8,142 nt of DNA from an uncultured Bacteroides sp. (GCA_905210875.1 CAJLYN010000091.1:1-8142); one strand, 5' to 3'; counted from the stretch's first letter, positions 1 through 7,326 are shown. Made by a program: numbers and translations. Notes: a model not told the origin generated them from the letters alone.

Positions 1-1
1 T

Positions 2-1939
2 GAAATGTCTGAGGGCCTTTCGACTCTCGACATTGCCCGTTGCGAGATGGCCCTTCTGCCGGTAAAACACGCTCTTGTGTCAACAGCCGGCGATCGTCGT
101 TTGCGTCGGTATATCTCCAAAGCCGAGTTGCGGAGCCTCGGCGAGGAGGAGTTCATCGTGCGCACTGTCGACAGCCTGTGTGTGGTAGCCGGCGGGAGCG
201 AGCGTGCCGCCCTCTATGGGGTCTATCGGCTTATGCGTGATTACGCATCGGGGTGTTTGGCTGCCTCGTATGATATACGGGAAAAACCCTCGTATGAGCT
301 GCGTCTGCTCAATCATTGGGACAATCTCGACGGCAGTGTCGAGCGCGGATATGCCGGCCGTTCCATCTGGTGGGAAGGCGACACGTTGCGTCCCGCCCTG
401 TACCGTGCCTATGCCCGGGCCAACGCTTCGGTGGGTATCAACGGTACGGTCTTAAACAACGTGAATGCTTCGCCCCGGGTACTCGACTCGCTGCATCTCG
501 ATAAGGTGCGGCAGATAGCCGACCTGTTGCGCCCCTATGGCATGAAGGTATATCTCTCCATCAATTTCTCTTCGCCGATGGCTCTCGGCGGCCTTCCTAC
601 GGCCGACCCGCTCGACGCCCGTGTTGTCGGCTGGTGGCGCGACAAGGTGAAGGAGATATATAGGCTGATTCCCGACTTCGGAGGTTTTCTGGTAAAGGCC
701 AATTCCGAAGGTCTGCCCGGTCCGCAGGACTATGGCCGCACCCATGCCGACGGTGCCAACATGCTGGCCGATGCGCTGGCTCCCTACGATGGGGTGGTCA
801 TGTGGCGGGCGTTTGTGTATAACCCCACCGAGACCGACCGTGCCAAGCAGGCTTATACCGAGTTCCTCCCGCTCGATTCGCTCTTCCGCGATAATGTCAT
901 CATACAGGTCAAGAACGGCCCGGTCGATTTTCAGCCGCGCGAACCGTTCAGCCCTCTTTTCGGTGCCATGCGCCACACCCCGGTCATGCCCGAATTCCAG
1001 ATTACCCAGGAGTATCTCGGGTTTTCCAATCATCTGGCCTATCTCGCACCGCTCTATGAGGAGTGCCTCGACAGCGACACTTATGTCGACGGACCCGGCT
1101 CGACAGTAGCCCGTGTTACCGATGGCTCGGCCTTCCCGCTCTCCCATACGGCGATTGCCGGCGTGGCCAACATTGGTCTTGATGTCAATTGGTGCGGCCA
1201 CCATTTTGCCCAGGCCAACTGGTACGCCTTCGGCCGGCTGGCGTGGTGCGATACCCTTTCGTCCGAGACGATTGCCGGAGAGTGGCTGCGGCAGACCTTC
1301 TCGCACGACGACCGCTGTGTCGTCCCCTTGAAACGGGCCATGATGCTCTCGCGCGAAGCCGTGGTCGATTACATGATGCCGTTGGGGCTGCATCACCTCT
1401 TTGCCTTCGGCCACCATTACGGGCCCGAACCGTGGGGCTACCGCAAGGGCATGCGTCCCGACTGGCTCCCCTCGTATTATCATCGGGCCGACAGTGCGGG
1501 CATAGGTTTCGACCGCACGCAGGCGGGTAGCGATGCCGTCTCCCAGTATGCCGAACCGCTGCGCTCAATTTACAACGACGCCGGCCGTTGCCCCGAGTCG
1601 TTGCTGCTCTGGTTTCATCACCTCCCGTGGAACCATGTTATGGCATCGCAGCGTACGCTGTGGGACGAACTTTGCCTCACCTACCAGCAGGGTGTCGATT
1701 CCGCCCGTGAGCTGGCCGGTATTTGGCAGTCGGTAGCTTCTTATATTGATGCCGAGCGTTTTGCCCATGTGGAGGCACGTCTCCGGGTACAGTTGCACGA
1801 TGCCGTGTGGTGGAAAGATGCCTGTCTGCTCTATTTTCAGACCTTCTCCCGCCAGCCTTTCCCTGCCGGTGTAGAACCTCCGGTCTATACCCTCGACGAG
1901 TTGAAACGGATAAAGCTCGACATGAAACATCATAACTGA
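2..1939 (+). CDS. GH67 alpha-glucuronidase, 5' end cut by window edge
   Basis: Inverting exo-enzyme that releases (4-O-methyl)-D-glucuronic acid from the non-reducing terminal xylose of xylo-oligosaccharides; in Bacteroidota probably periplasmic. Residues are counted from the Met at base 5. All three GH67 domains are visible: an incomplete N-terminal domain (to about 90), the catalytic TIM barrel (about 95-420) and a helical C-terminal domain (about 420-640). The barrel begins with the family signature LNHWDNLDGSVERGYAGRS (102-120). E235 in KANSEGLPGP is the expected general acid. D308 in NGPVDFQPREP and E336 in QITQEYLG are the expected base pair. K231, R268 and K303 fit the carboxylate-binding residues. 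These spacings match those I recall for Cellvibrio GlcA67A (E292, D365, E393, K288, R325, K360). The frame is open to the first base and about 50 residues, including any signal peptide, should lie upstream, so Met at base 5 is probably internal. It converges on the operon at 2035-4990. Confidence 0.95.
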   Translation, partial: EMSEGLSTLDIARCEMALLPVKHALVSTAGDRRLRRYISKAELRSLGEEEFIVRTVDSLCVVAGGSERAALYGVYRLMRDYASGCLAASYDIREKPSYELRLLNHWDNLDGSVERGYAGRSIWWEGDTLRPALYRAYARANASVGINGTVLNNVNASPRVLDSLHLDKVRQIADLLRPYGMKVYLSINFSSPMALGGLPTADPLDARVVGWWRDKVKEIYRLIPDFGGFLVKANSEGLPGPQDYGRTHADGANMLADALAPYDGVVMWRAFVYNPTETDRAKQAYTEFLPLDSLFRDNVIIQVKNGPVDFQPREPFSPLFGAMRHTPVMPEFQITQEYLGFSNHLAYLAPLYEECLDSDTYVDGPGSTVARVTDGSAFPLSHTAIAGVANIGLDVNWCGHHFAQANWYAFGRLAWCDTLSSETIAGEWLRQTFSHDDRCVVPLKRAMMLSREAVVDYMMPLGLHHLFAFGHHYGPEPWGYRKGMRPDWLPSYYHRADSAGIGFDRTQAGSDAVSQYAEPLRSIYNDAGRCPESLLLWFHHLPWNHVMASQRTLWDELCLTYQQGVDSARELAGIWQSVASYIDAERFAHVEARLRVQLHDAVWWKDACLLYFQTFSRQPFPAGVEPPVYTLDELKRIKLDMKHHN

Positions 1940-1980
1940 GTTCTCGCAATGTTTAAATGTTAAGAGTTGCAGGCAGGAAA

Positions 1981-2020
1981 AAACAAAAACAGCGCAGAAC
2001 AATTCTGCGCTGTTTTGTTT
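1981..2020. terminator. Bidirectional intrinsic terminator
   Basis: Hairpin between two convergent genes. Bases 1986-1999 pair perfectly with 2003-2016 (14 bp, GC-rich core GCGCAG/CTGCGC) around a CAA loop. After one bulged A (1985), bases 1981-1984 pair with 2017-2020. The T-rich right arm serves the plus strand and the A-rich left flank gives a U-rich tail on the minus strand, so it can end both the GH67 gene (stop at 1939) and the propeller gene (stop at 2035). Confidence 0.88.
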
Positions 2021-2034
2021 GATGAGAGTCGGTA

Positions 2035-3441
2035 TTATTTAATAATAACGGCGTGGGAGGTTACCTTTTGTGCTGTTATTACACGCACGACATACACGCC
2101 TTTTGCAAGAGCCGAGGTATCGTGTCGCGATACTTTTCCATAGGCTTCGAATCGAGCCACGCAGTGCCCCGAAACGTTATATACCTCGATTTCCATATAT
2201 GATTCGGATGCAAGTCGTATGCAAAGTTCATTTCCTGAGAGGATAACTTCCGTATCAGGAGTTGTTGCAGCAGTAATACCTCCACTCCCGTTGAGGGAAA
2301 TCGATGACAACGGTACGCGTGTATATTGTACATCTTCCTTGTTGGTGGCGTATGCTACATACAAATAATCATTATATACCATTGACTTGGGATAGTGGTA
2401 TCCGGCCCGTTTGGCCGAACCTTCATAGCGAAGTTGAGGCATTTCGTCGTTACTGCGCAACAAATAGGCGGTATCGAATACATTTCCGTCTTTACTCAAT
2501 GTAAGAACCAGTGGAATGCGGGTTTTGTTGTTTACCGGATTGCCTGCAAAATAGGCTGTGCCATCGGGAAGATTCCCTGCACTTTGTTTGGTGCGGGCAT
2601 CAGGAAAATCTGTCAGTACGGCATCGCTCCATGTTTCTCCATTGTCGGTACTTGTGGCCGCCATTTTAAGATAGGTGCTGTTTTGGTCGCGGAATATCAT
2701 GACCAATGTACCGTCAGGTTTCCAATAAAGACTCGGTTCCAATTCACGTGACTGTTCGCCTTTGTCGGTAAAGGTGAAAGCACCCTCTTTCCACCCTCTC
2801 ACTCCCAGAGGATCGTCGGTATAGATAGGCATCACTTTCAGTCCTGGTTGTTTGTGCATGGCATTTACGATGCGGCCATTAGGTAGCACATGAGGGTCCT
2901 GTTCGAAGATACCTTCAATGCGTGCGCCATCGGCCATAGTAACATCGGCGGGAGCACTCCAATTTATTCCATCGGTACTGGTTATATATCGGGTATATCC
3001 TCCTTTGGGACTCAGATTATCGGGCCAAGTATTGATATAGGCCACCAATGTGTCGGCCGTAGCGTGCCAACCTCCTGAGGAACAGTACCCGTTTTCTATA
3101 TCTTCGGCGAGAACCATGGGGGCGCTCCATGTTTTTCCCTCGTCGAGACTACGGCTGTATGCCACCCAGGTATCGGCAGCATCTTCGTCGGTTTGTGAAC
3201 TTTGCCACATACAGTACAAAGCACCTTTAAAAGCAATCATGACGACACCGTTGCTGAAATGGTCGGTTTCGTCACTGGGTGCAAAGACTGTGATTGTTTC
3301 ACTTCCGGGTGCCTCGGAAAGTCCCAGTGTATTACTGTTTGAGGCATCGAACAGATGGGCTGGGTGGCTGAACGGAATGTTATCGGCCATACTCGTACTT
3401 GACAGACAAATGAAAAACAATGAGATGACAATATTTTTCAT
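2035..3441 (-). CDS. Secreted sialidase-like (Asp-box) beta-propeller protein with T9SS sorting domain
   Basis: 468 residues. A signal peptide (1-19, likely cut after SMA) leads into a sialidase-superfamily beta-propeller of about residues 45-385. Asp boxes are SLDEGKTW (98-105) and STDNGETW (264-271); STDGINW (155-161) and SKDGNVF (316-322) are degenerate copies. The stretches EQDPHVLPNGR (180-190), EPSLYWKPDG (235-244), IFRDQ (249-253), SAGNLPDGTAY (287-297) and YHYPKSM (348-354) look like the conserved core of a family usually annotated only as exo-alpha-sialidase. I see no FRIP motif of true GH33 sialidases and cannot assign the Arg triad, so sialidase activity is not supported; another exo-glycosidase activity is more likely. 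The last 70 or so residues (GVYVVRV...HAVIIK) form a T9SS type A sorting domain, predicting export across the outer membrane. It is second in an operon, 31 bp after the esterase, and clearly less GC-rich than its neighbours. Confidence 0.85.
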   Translation of the reverse strand: MKNIVISLFFICLSSTSMADNIPFSHPAHLFDASNSNTLGLSEAPGSETITVFAPSDETDHFSNGVVMIAFKGALYCMWQSSQTDEDAADTWVAYSRSLDEGKTWSAPMVLAEDIENGYCSSGGWHATADTLVAYINTWPDNLSPKGGYTRYITSTDGINWSAPADVTMADGARIEGIFEQDPHVLPNGRIVNAMHKQPGLKVMPIYTDDPLGVRGWKEGAFTFTDKGEQSRELEPSLYWKPDGTLVMIFRDQNSTYLKMAATSTDNGETWSDAVLTDFPDARTKQSAGNLPDGTAYFAGNPVNNKTRIPLVLTLSKDGNVFDTAYLLRSNDEMPQLRYEGSAKRAGYHYPKSMVYNDYLYVAYATNKEDVQYTRVPLSSISLNGSGGITAATTPDTEVILSGNELCIRLASESYMEIEVYNVSGHCVARFEAYGKVSRHDTSALAKGVYVVRVITAQKVTSHAVIIK

Positions 3442-3472
3442 GTTTCAATCTTTTTGTTAAGTGCGAATCGTA

Positions 3473-4990
3473 TTATTCGATTTCCATGCCTTCCAGCGTG
3501 AAGTCGGTGATGTCAAAGTGTAGCGAGTCGCTGGCCTCGGTACTCCACGGGAAGATGCGTATGCCCAGCCGTTCGCCCGGTTTGACGGTGATATTTACCG
3601 GCAGGACGATTTTCTGTACAGCCTCCGATGGCCGCTGGTTCTCGCCGAGGTCGAGTCTCGGATAGAAGTCGCTGCTTTTGGTGGCGGCGGCACGGTAGGC
3701 TACCCGGCCTGTGAGGGTGAAAGATACCTGGCGCACGATGAAACTCTTTTTCAGCCCCTTGATAAAATATTCGACATAGCGGCTACCCGACTCGTCGATG
3801 TCGGCCGGCCAACAGCCTTTCTCAATGGTGAGGCCCAGCGAGTCTTCCTGCAACCCTTTCAGTGTGCGTTTCTGAATCCGTATTTTTTTCGGTGTCTCTT
3901 TGCTGACAACTTTGCATTCGGCCGTTACGGGAATCGTGCGCTTTACCTTTCCGCAGGCGATGGTTACCCGGTCGCTCACCTTACCGGCCCGGGTGGGGGT
4001 GAAGTAGAGGTAGAAGCATTGATTCCACAATTTACCGTCGGTATAGGGTATCTCTATCTGGCGTTGTTTGGGGGCATCGGGACGGCTGGCAAGCGTCATG
4101 CCTTCGGGGGCAGTGAGTGTTACCGTGCCGGTCTCGGAGGGAAGGGCCAGCCCCACGAAGTCGAAGCAGAGACGAGCCTCGTCGCCGACATACAGACTTT
4201 TGAAATCGAGCGTTTCAGGATTCAGGACGATGGGGGCATCGGGATGTACGGCCCGTTTGAGAATGCCCTGCTTTTTCAGGTCGGCAGCTACCATCTGGGC
4301 GTAGAGAGCCGCACCGGTGGCTTGGGTGTGGGTGCCATCGGTCGGCACATAGATGAGGGCGGTTGTCTTTTCCGACCCCAGTTTCTCGATAAAGGCTTTT
4401 GTCATGGCCGTATGGTCGATAAGGGGTACTTTCTTCTCTGCGGCTACCCGTTTCATTACAAAGACATAGTCGAGGGTCGAGTCGGCCGGCGATGCACTCA
4501 GGTTGTGGCACCCCTTGGCGCTTATCGTGCCATCGCTGGTAAAGTAACGTCTCACGATGGGGGTAACCAGCACCGGAATACCACCCAGGGCGCGAGTCTC
4601 GTCGACATACCGTTCGAGATTGGCCTTGTAGTGTCCCCACGGGTCGGTGCCGCGGCCGTCGTCGCTGTATGTGCCGCCGCCCTTCTCGTCATTATGGGCA
4701 AACTGTATCAGCACATAGTCGCCTTTTTCTATGTTGGCCTTCACCTTGTCCCACAGGCCTTCGTTGATAAATGAGCGGGTGCTGCGTCCGCCGCGGGCGT
4801 AGTTCATGACCTCGACGTCGTCGGTAAAGAACTCCTGGAACATTTCGCCCCAGCCGCGGGTGCGGGTGGTGTTTTCGGCGTAGTCGGCCATGGTCGAGTC
4901 GCCGATGGTGTGTACGCGCACCTTCTTTTTGGCCTCGGCCGGTAGCAACAGACAGGCGAGAGCCAATGCGATGAACAATGTTTTTCTCAT
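3473..4990 (-). CDS. Secreted SGNH/GDSL esterase, rhamnogalacturonan acetylesterase (CE12)-like, with extra C-terminal domains
   Basis: 505 residues. The signal peptide (1-20, likely cut after AEA) is followed by an SGNH hydrolase domain (about 23-245) of the CE12/YesT type. Block I is TIGDSTMADY with nucleophile S32; block II is YARGGRSTRSF with oxyanion Gly67/68; block III is FAHND with N100; block V is PTDGTHTQATG with D218 and H221, completing the Ser-Asp-His triad. CE12 enzymes remove acetyl groups from pectic rhamnogalacturonan and in some cases from xylan; the substrate here is not decided. Ordinary CE12 proteins end near residue 250, so residues 255-505 are extra: a beta-rich, Ig-like stretch (about 255-365) and a second beta-rich stretch (about 368-505) that resembles a carbohydrate-binding or jelly-roll module, though I cannot name it. 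A Cys at residue 13 does not make a good lipobox. First gene of a leftward operon with the propeller gene. Confidence 0.9.
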   Translation of the reverse strand: MRKTLFIALALACLLLPAEAKKKVRVHTIGDSTMADYAENTTRTRGWGEMFQEFFTDDVEVMNYARGGRSTRSFINEGLWDKVKANIEKGDYVLIQFAHNDEKGGGTYSDDGRGTDPWGHYKANLERYVDETRALGGIPVLVTPIVRRYFTSDGTISAKGCHNLSASPADSTLDYVFVMKRVAAEKKVPLIDHTAMTKAFIEKLGSEKTTALIYVPTDGTHTQATGAALYAQMVAADLKKQGILKRAVHPDAPIVLNPETLDFKSLYVGDEARLCFDFVGLALPSETGTVTLTAPEGMTLASRPDAPKQRQIEIPYTDGKLWNQCFYLYFTPTRAGKVSDRVTIACGKVKRTIPVTAECKVVSKETPKKIRIQKRTLKGLQEDSLGLTIEKGCWPADIDESGSRYVEYFIKGLKKSFIVRQVSFTLTGRVAYRAAATKSSDFYPRLDLGENQRPSEAVQKIVLPVNITVKPGERLGIRIFPWSTEASDSLHFDITDFTLEGMEIE

Positions 4991-5053
4991 GGGTGTATCG
5001 ATAAATGTAGTTGAAAATAAAATCTTTTTTCCGAAATTTTCCCTTGCCGAGTG

Positions 5054-5080
5054 CTACCGGCAGACCGGGGCTATCGGCAG
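5054..5080. repeat. Short imperfect direct repeat in the esterase leader
   Basis: CTACCGGCAG (5054-5063) and CTATCGGCAG (5071-5080) match at 9 of 10 positions and start 17 bp apart. They lie just downstream of the predicted esterase transcription start, in its untranslated leader. They could be a regulator site or chance; no protein can be named. Confidence 0.3.
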
Positions 5081-5097
5081 TAGTTTGACTTCATCAG

Positions 5098-5105
5098 CAA
5101 AGCTA
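5098..5105 (-). promoter_or_regulatory. Bacteroidota -7 box for the esterase/propeller operon
   Basis: On the minus strand this reads TAGCTTTG, a full match to TAnnTTTG. Transcription would start near 5091, giving a leader of about 100 nt before the esterase ATG at 4990. The -33 region falls in a T-tract with no clear TTTG, so the promoter may be weak or need an activator. Confidence 0.55.
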
Positions 5106-5119
5106 TAAAAAGACGATGA

Positions 5120-5138
5120 AAGAAAAAACTTTTTTCTT
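5120..5138. repeat. A/T-rich inverted repeat centred between divergent promoters
   Basis: Bases 5120-5128 (AAGAAAAAA) and 5130-5138 (TTTTTTCTT) are perfect inverted copies around C5129. Each arm ends exactly 14 bp from the -7 box on its side. It overlaps the expected -33 regions of both promoters, so it is a candidate operator or a shared UP-like element. The role is inferred. Confidence 0.45.
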
Positions 5139-5152
5139 CGCTCTGTTGCTGG

Positions 5153-5160
5153 TATCTTTG
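5153..5160 (+). promoter_or_regulatory. Bacteroidota -7 box for the GNAT gene
   Basis: TATCTTTG fully matches TAnnTTTG. The upstream -33 region is a T-run without clear TTTG. Transcription would start near 5166, about 30 nt before the ATG at 5197. The earlier in-frame ATG at 5116 lies upstream of this promoter, so the box helps decide the start codon. Confidence 0.55.
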
Positions 5161-5196
5161 ACCGAAACCTCTATTTTTGCGCCAAAGTATGACGTT

Positions 5197-5703
5197 ATGG
5201 AGATAAGAAAAGCCACTCTCAGCGATATGCCGGCCCTGATGCGTATTTTCGACAGCGCCCGTGCCTTTATGCGGGCCACGGGAAATCCTACCCAGTGGGT
5301 CGATGGCTACCCGTCGGAAGAGCAGGTGCGGCGTGATGTGGAAAACGGGCATTGCTATTGTGTGGTCAATGCTTCGTCAGGGGTAGTGGCGACTTTCTGC
5401 CTGATTCCGGGCGAAGACCCCAATTACCGTCGTATCGACCACGGACGCTGGCTCGACGACCGGCCCTATGCCACGATACACCGGCTGGCATCCGACGGCT
5501 CGGTGCGAGGGGTTGCCGAAGCCTGTTTCGACTGGTGCCTCTCCCGTTACGACAATCTTCGGGCCGATACCCATGCCGACAATAAAATCCTGCAACACAT
5601 TCTTGCAAAATACGATTTTGTCTATTGCGGCATCGTGCATGTAGCCAACGGTACCGAGCGGCTGGCTTTTCAGCGACGGAGCGCCGGAGTGTCGCCGCGG
5701 TAG
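5197..5703 (+). CDS. GNAT family N-acetyltransferase
   Basis: 168-residue cytoplasmic acetyltransferase of the GNAT fold, predicted to move an acetyl group from acetyl-CoA to an amine; the acceptor is unknown. It opens with the typical MEIRKATLSDMPALMRIFD strand and helix. GNPTQWVDGYPSEEQVRRDV (29-48) is characteristic of a small Bacteroidota GNAT subgroup. The acetyl-CoA region is THRL-like at IHRLASDGSVRG (94-105) followed by helix VAEACFDWCLSR (106-117); the usual Q/RxxGxG/A loop is reduced to VRGVA. LRADTHADNKILQHILAKYDF (121-141) is the C-terminal motif. The frame extends upstream to an ATG at 5116, but those 27 residues have no GNAT similarity and would place the start before the -7 box, so 5197 is preferred. 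The last residues (RRSAGVSPR) look like a short tail. It stands alone: divergent from the esterase operon and followed by a separate promoter. Confidence 0.85.
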   Translation: MEIRKATLSDMPALMRIFDSARAFMRATGNPTQWVDGYPSEEQVRRDVENGHCYCVVNASSGVVATFCLIPGEDPNYRRIDHGRWLDDRPYATIHRLASDGSVRGVAEACFDWCLSRYDNLRADTHADNKILQHILAKYDFVYCGIVHVANGTERLAFQRRSAGVSPR

Positions 5704-5757
5704 CCGTCTCGGGCGTGTGGTTGCCGGTTTGTGGATATAAAAATCTTTTTCTTCCGG

Positions 5758-5789
5758 CTTGGCATTGTAGGCAAATAGCCGTATCTTTG
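5758..5789 (+). promoter_or_regulatory. Bacteroidota promoter for the flippase-glycosyltransferase operon
   Basis: CTTG (5758-5761, a -33 TTG core) and TATCTTTG (5782-5789, a full TAnnTTTG match) are separated by 20 bp, the usual Bacteroidota arrangement. Transcription would start near 5796, giving a leader of about 64 nt to the ATG at 5860. The rest of the 156-bp gap (5704-5859) holds no gene and no convincing terminator; only a weak GCCGG/CCGGC pairing with a loop of about 25 nt was seen. Confidence 0.65.
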
Positions 5790-5859
5790 AACACCGTAAC
5801 GGGCAGAAGCCGGGGCTGCATGGCCACGCCGGCGCCCGGAGTTCTGCGATAGCAAGAAG

Positions 5860-7314
5860 ATGGAAGAAACCTCACTTAAAGAGAAGACGGCCAAGGGCCT
5901 GTTTTGGGGCGGATTCAGCAACGCGATGCAACAGTTGCTGAATTTGTTCTTCGGCATTTTTCTGGCCCGCCTGCTTTCACCTGCCGATTACGGTATGGTG
6001 GGTATGCTCACCATCTTTACCCTCATAGCCAGTTCGTTGCAGGAGAGTGGTTTCATCTCGGCCATAACCAACCGCAAAGAGGTTACGGCAAACGATTACA
6101 ACGCCGTCTTCTGGTTCAGCCTCTCGGTCTCGGTTTCGGTCTATATCCTGCTCTTTTTCCTGGCCCCTCTTATTGCCCGCTTCTATAACGAACCCGAGCT
6201 TGTGCCGTTGGCCCGTTTCCTGTTTCTCGGCTTTATTCTGTCGAGTACCACGACGGCACATTGCGCCTATATGTTCCGTAACCTGATGGTGAAAAAGAAG
6301 ACTGTGGCCCAGCTTTCGGCCCTGGTGGTGTCGGGTACCGTGGGTGTAACGGCGGCTTGGCATGGCATGGCCTATTGGGGTATTGCCCTGCAAAGTATTA
6401 CCTACATCTTTGTGTCGTCTTTGTGCTTCTGGCTGCTCACACCGTGGCGACCCTCGCTTCACATCGATTTCACCCCTATCAGGCAGATGTTCGGTTTCAG
6501 CAGCCGCGTGCTGGCCACCAACATATTCATACACATCAACAACAACCTCTTCTCGGTGCTGTTGGGCCGGCTCTTCTCGGTGAGTCAGGTGGGTTATTAT
6601 ACCCAGGCGGCCAAGTGGAACATGATGGGCTACAACACCATCAACGGCATGATTACCGGGGTGGCGCAACCTGTTCTCTCCCGGGTGGCCGACGACCGCG
6701 ACCGCCAGCGGGGAGTCTTCCGCAAGATGCTGCGTTTCACGGCCTTTGTATCCTTTCCGTTGATGTTCGGGCTCTCTCTTATCGCCTGTGAGTTGATTGT
6801 CGTGTGTGTTACCGAGAAGTGGCTCCCCAGCGTGCCCATGATGCAGATGCTCTGCGTGTGGGGGGCATTTGTTCCGTTGCAGGGGCTTTTTTCCAACCTG
6901 GTCATCAGTAGCGGAAAGTCGCGTATCTATATGTGGAACACCATCGTGCTGTGTCTTTTGCAGGCGGCCGTGTTGGTAGCGACGGCATCGTGGGGCATCG
7001 AAACCATGATAGCGTTCTTTGTGGGGCTGAACATTGCTTGGCTGGGGGTGTGGTATCTTTTTGCCCGTCGTCAGCTCGCGTTGCGTTTTCTCGACATGTT
7101 GCGCGACATACTCCCGTTTGCCGCTGTCGCACTGGTGGCCATGGCGGCAGCCTATTATGCCAGTCTCGGCCTTGAAAGGCTCTATCTGCGGCTGGTGGTC
7201 AAAGTGCTGGTGGCGGCAGCCGTCTATCTGTCGCTGATGTGGATATGCCGGGCTGCGGTACTGCGGGAGAGCATTGGTTTTATCAGGCAGCGGTTTACCC
7301 GCAACAGCCAATAA
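5860..7314 (+). CDS. Wzx-type polysaccharide flippase (MOP superfamily, WzxC-like)
   Basis: 484-residue inner-membrane protein expected to flip undecaprenyl-linked oligosaccharide units to the periplasm for O-antigen, capsule or exopolysaccharide assembly. The N-terminus shows the family pattern: a short cytoplasmic helix (TSLKEKTAKGLFWGGFSN), then FFGIFLARLLSPADYGMVGM (30-49). Hydrophobic segments follow at about 45-65, 82-104, 117-136, 150-168 and 172-194, then after a basic loop across the C-terminal half (about 213-235, 292-318, 330-350, 358-378, 381-401, 417-434, 444-463), consistent with 12-14 membrane spans. QVGYYTQAAKW (243-253), AQPVLSRVADD (269-279) and FPLMFGL (299-305) match the conserved middle of Polysacc_synt_3/WzxC proteins. 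The C-terminus (RQRFTRNSQ) is basic and cytoplasmic. No strong Shine-Dalgarno is seen. The next gene starts 12 bp after the stop, indicating one operon. The transported glycan cannot be told from sequence. Confidence 0.92.
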   Translation: MEETSLKEKTAKGLFWGGFSNAMQQLLNLFFGIFLARLLSPADYGMVGMLTIFTLIASSLQESGFISAITNRKEVTANDYNAVFWFSLSVSVSVYILLFFLAPLIARFYNEPELVPLARFLFLGFILSSTTTAHCAYMFRNLMVKKKTVAQLSALVVSGTVGVTAAWHGMAYWGIALQSITYIFVSSLCFWLLTPWRPSLHIDFTPIRQMFGFSSRVLATNIFIHINNNLFSVLLGRLFSVSQVGYYTQAAKWNMMGYNTINGMITGVAQPVLSRVADDRDRQRGVFRKMLRFTAFVSFPLMFGLSLIACELIVVCVTEKWLPSVPMMQMLCVWGAFVPLQGLFSNLVISSGKSRIYMWNTIVLCLLQAAVLVATASWGIETMIAFFVGLNIAWLGVWYLFARRQLALRFLDMLRDILPFAAVALVAMAAAYYASLGLERLYLRLVVKVLVAAAVYLSLMWICRAAVLRESIGFIRQRFTRNSQ

Positions 7315-7326
7315 TTACACTTTGTC

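Noticed and set aside
452..1483. Long open frame on the minus strand (343 codons) opposite the GH67 gene
   Set aside because: It is antisense to a gene with complete catalytic motifs, its translation shows no family signature, and long shadow frames are expected in GC-rich coding DNA.
4019..4774. Plus-strand open frame of 251 codons opposite the esterase
   Set aside because: It is a Gly-rich shadow with no motif, lying over the conserved SGNH blocks of the real gene.
4940..4990. Possible lipoprotein signal with Cys13 in the esterase
   Set aside because: The residue at -3 from Cys is Ala and the hydrophobic stretch before it is short; the AEA site at 20 fits a standard signal peptide better.
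5116..5196. Signal-peptide-like extension of the GNAT protein
   Set aside because: It overlaps the predicted promoter and precedes the likely transcript start; the hydrophobic run comes from the T-rich inverted repeat region.
5977..7311. Long open frame on the minus strand (444 codons) opposite the flippase
   Set aside because: The translation is rich in His, Arg and Gln without domain structure, which is the typical shadow of a membrane protein gene.
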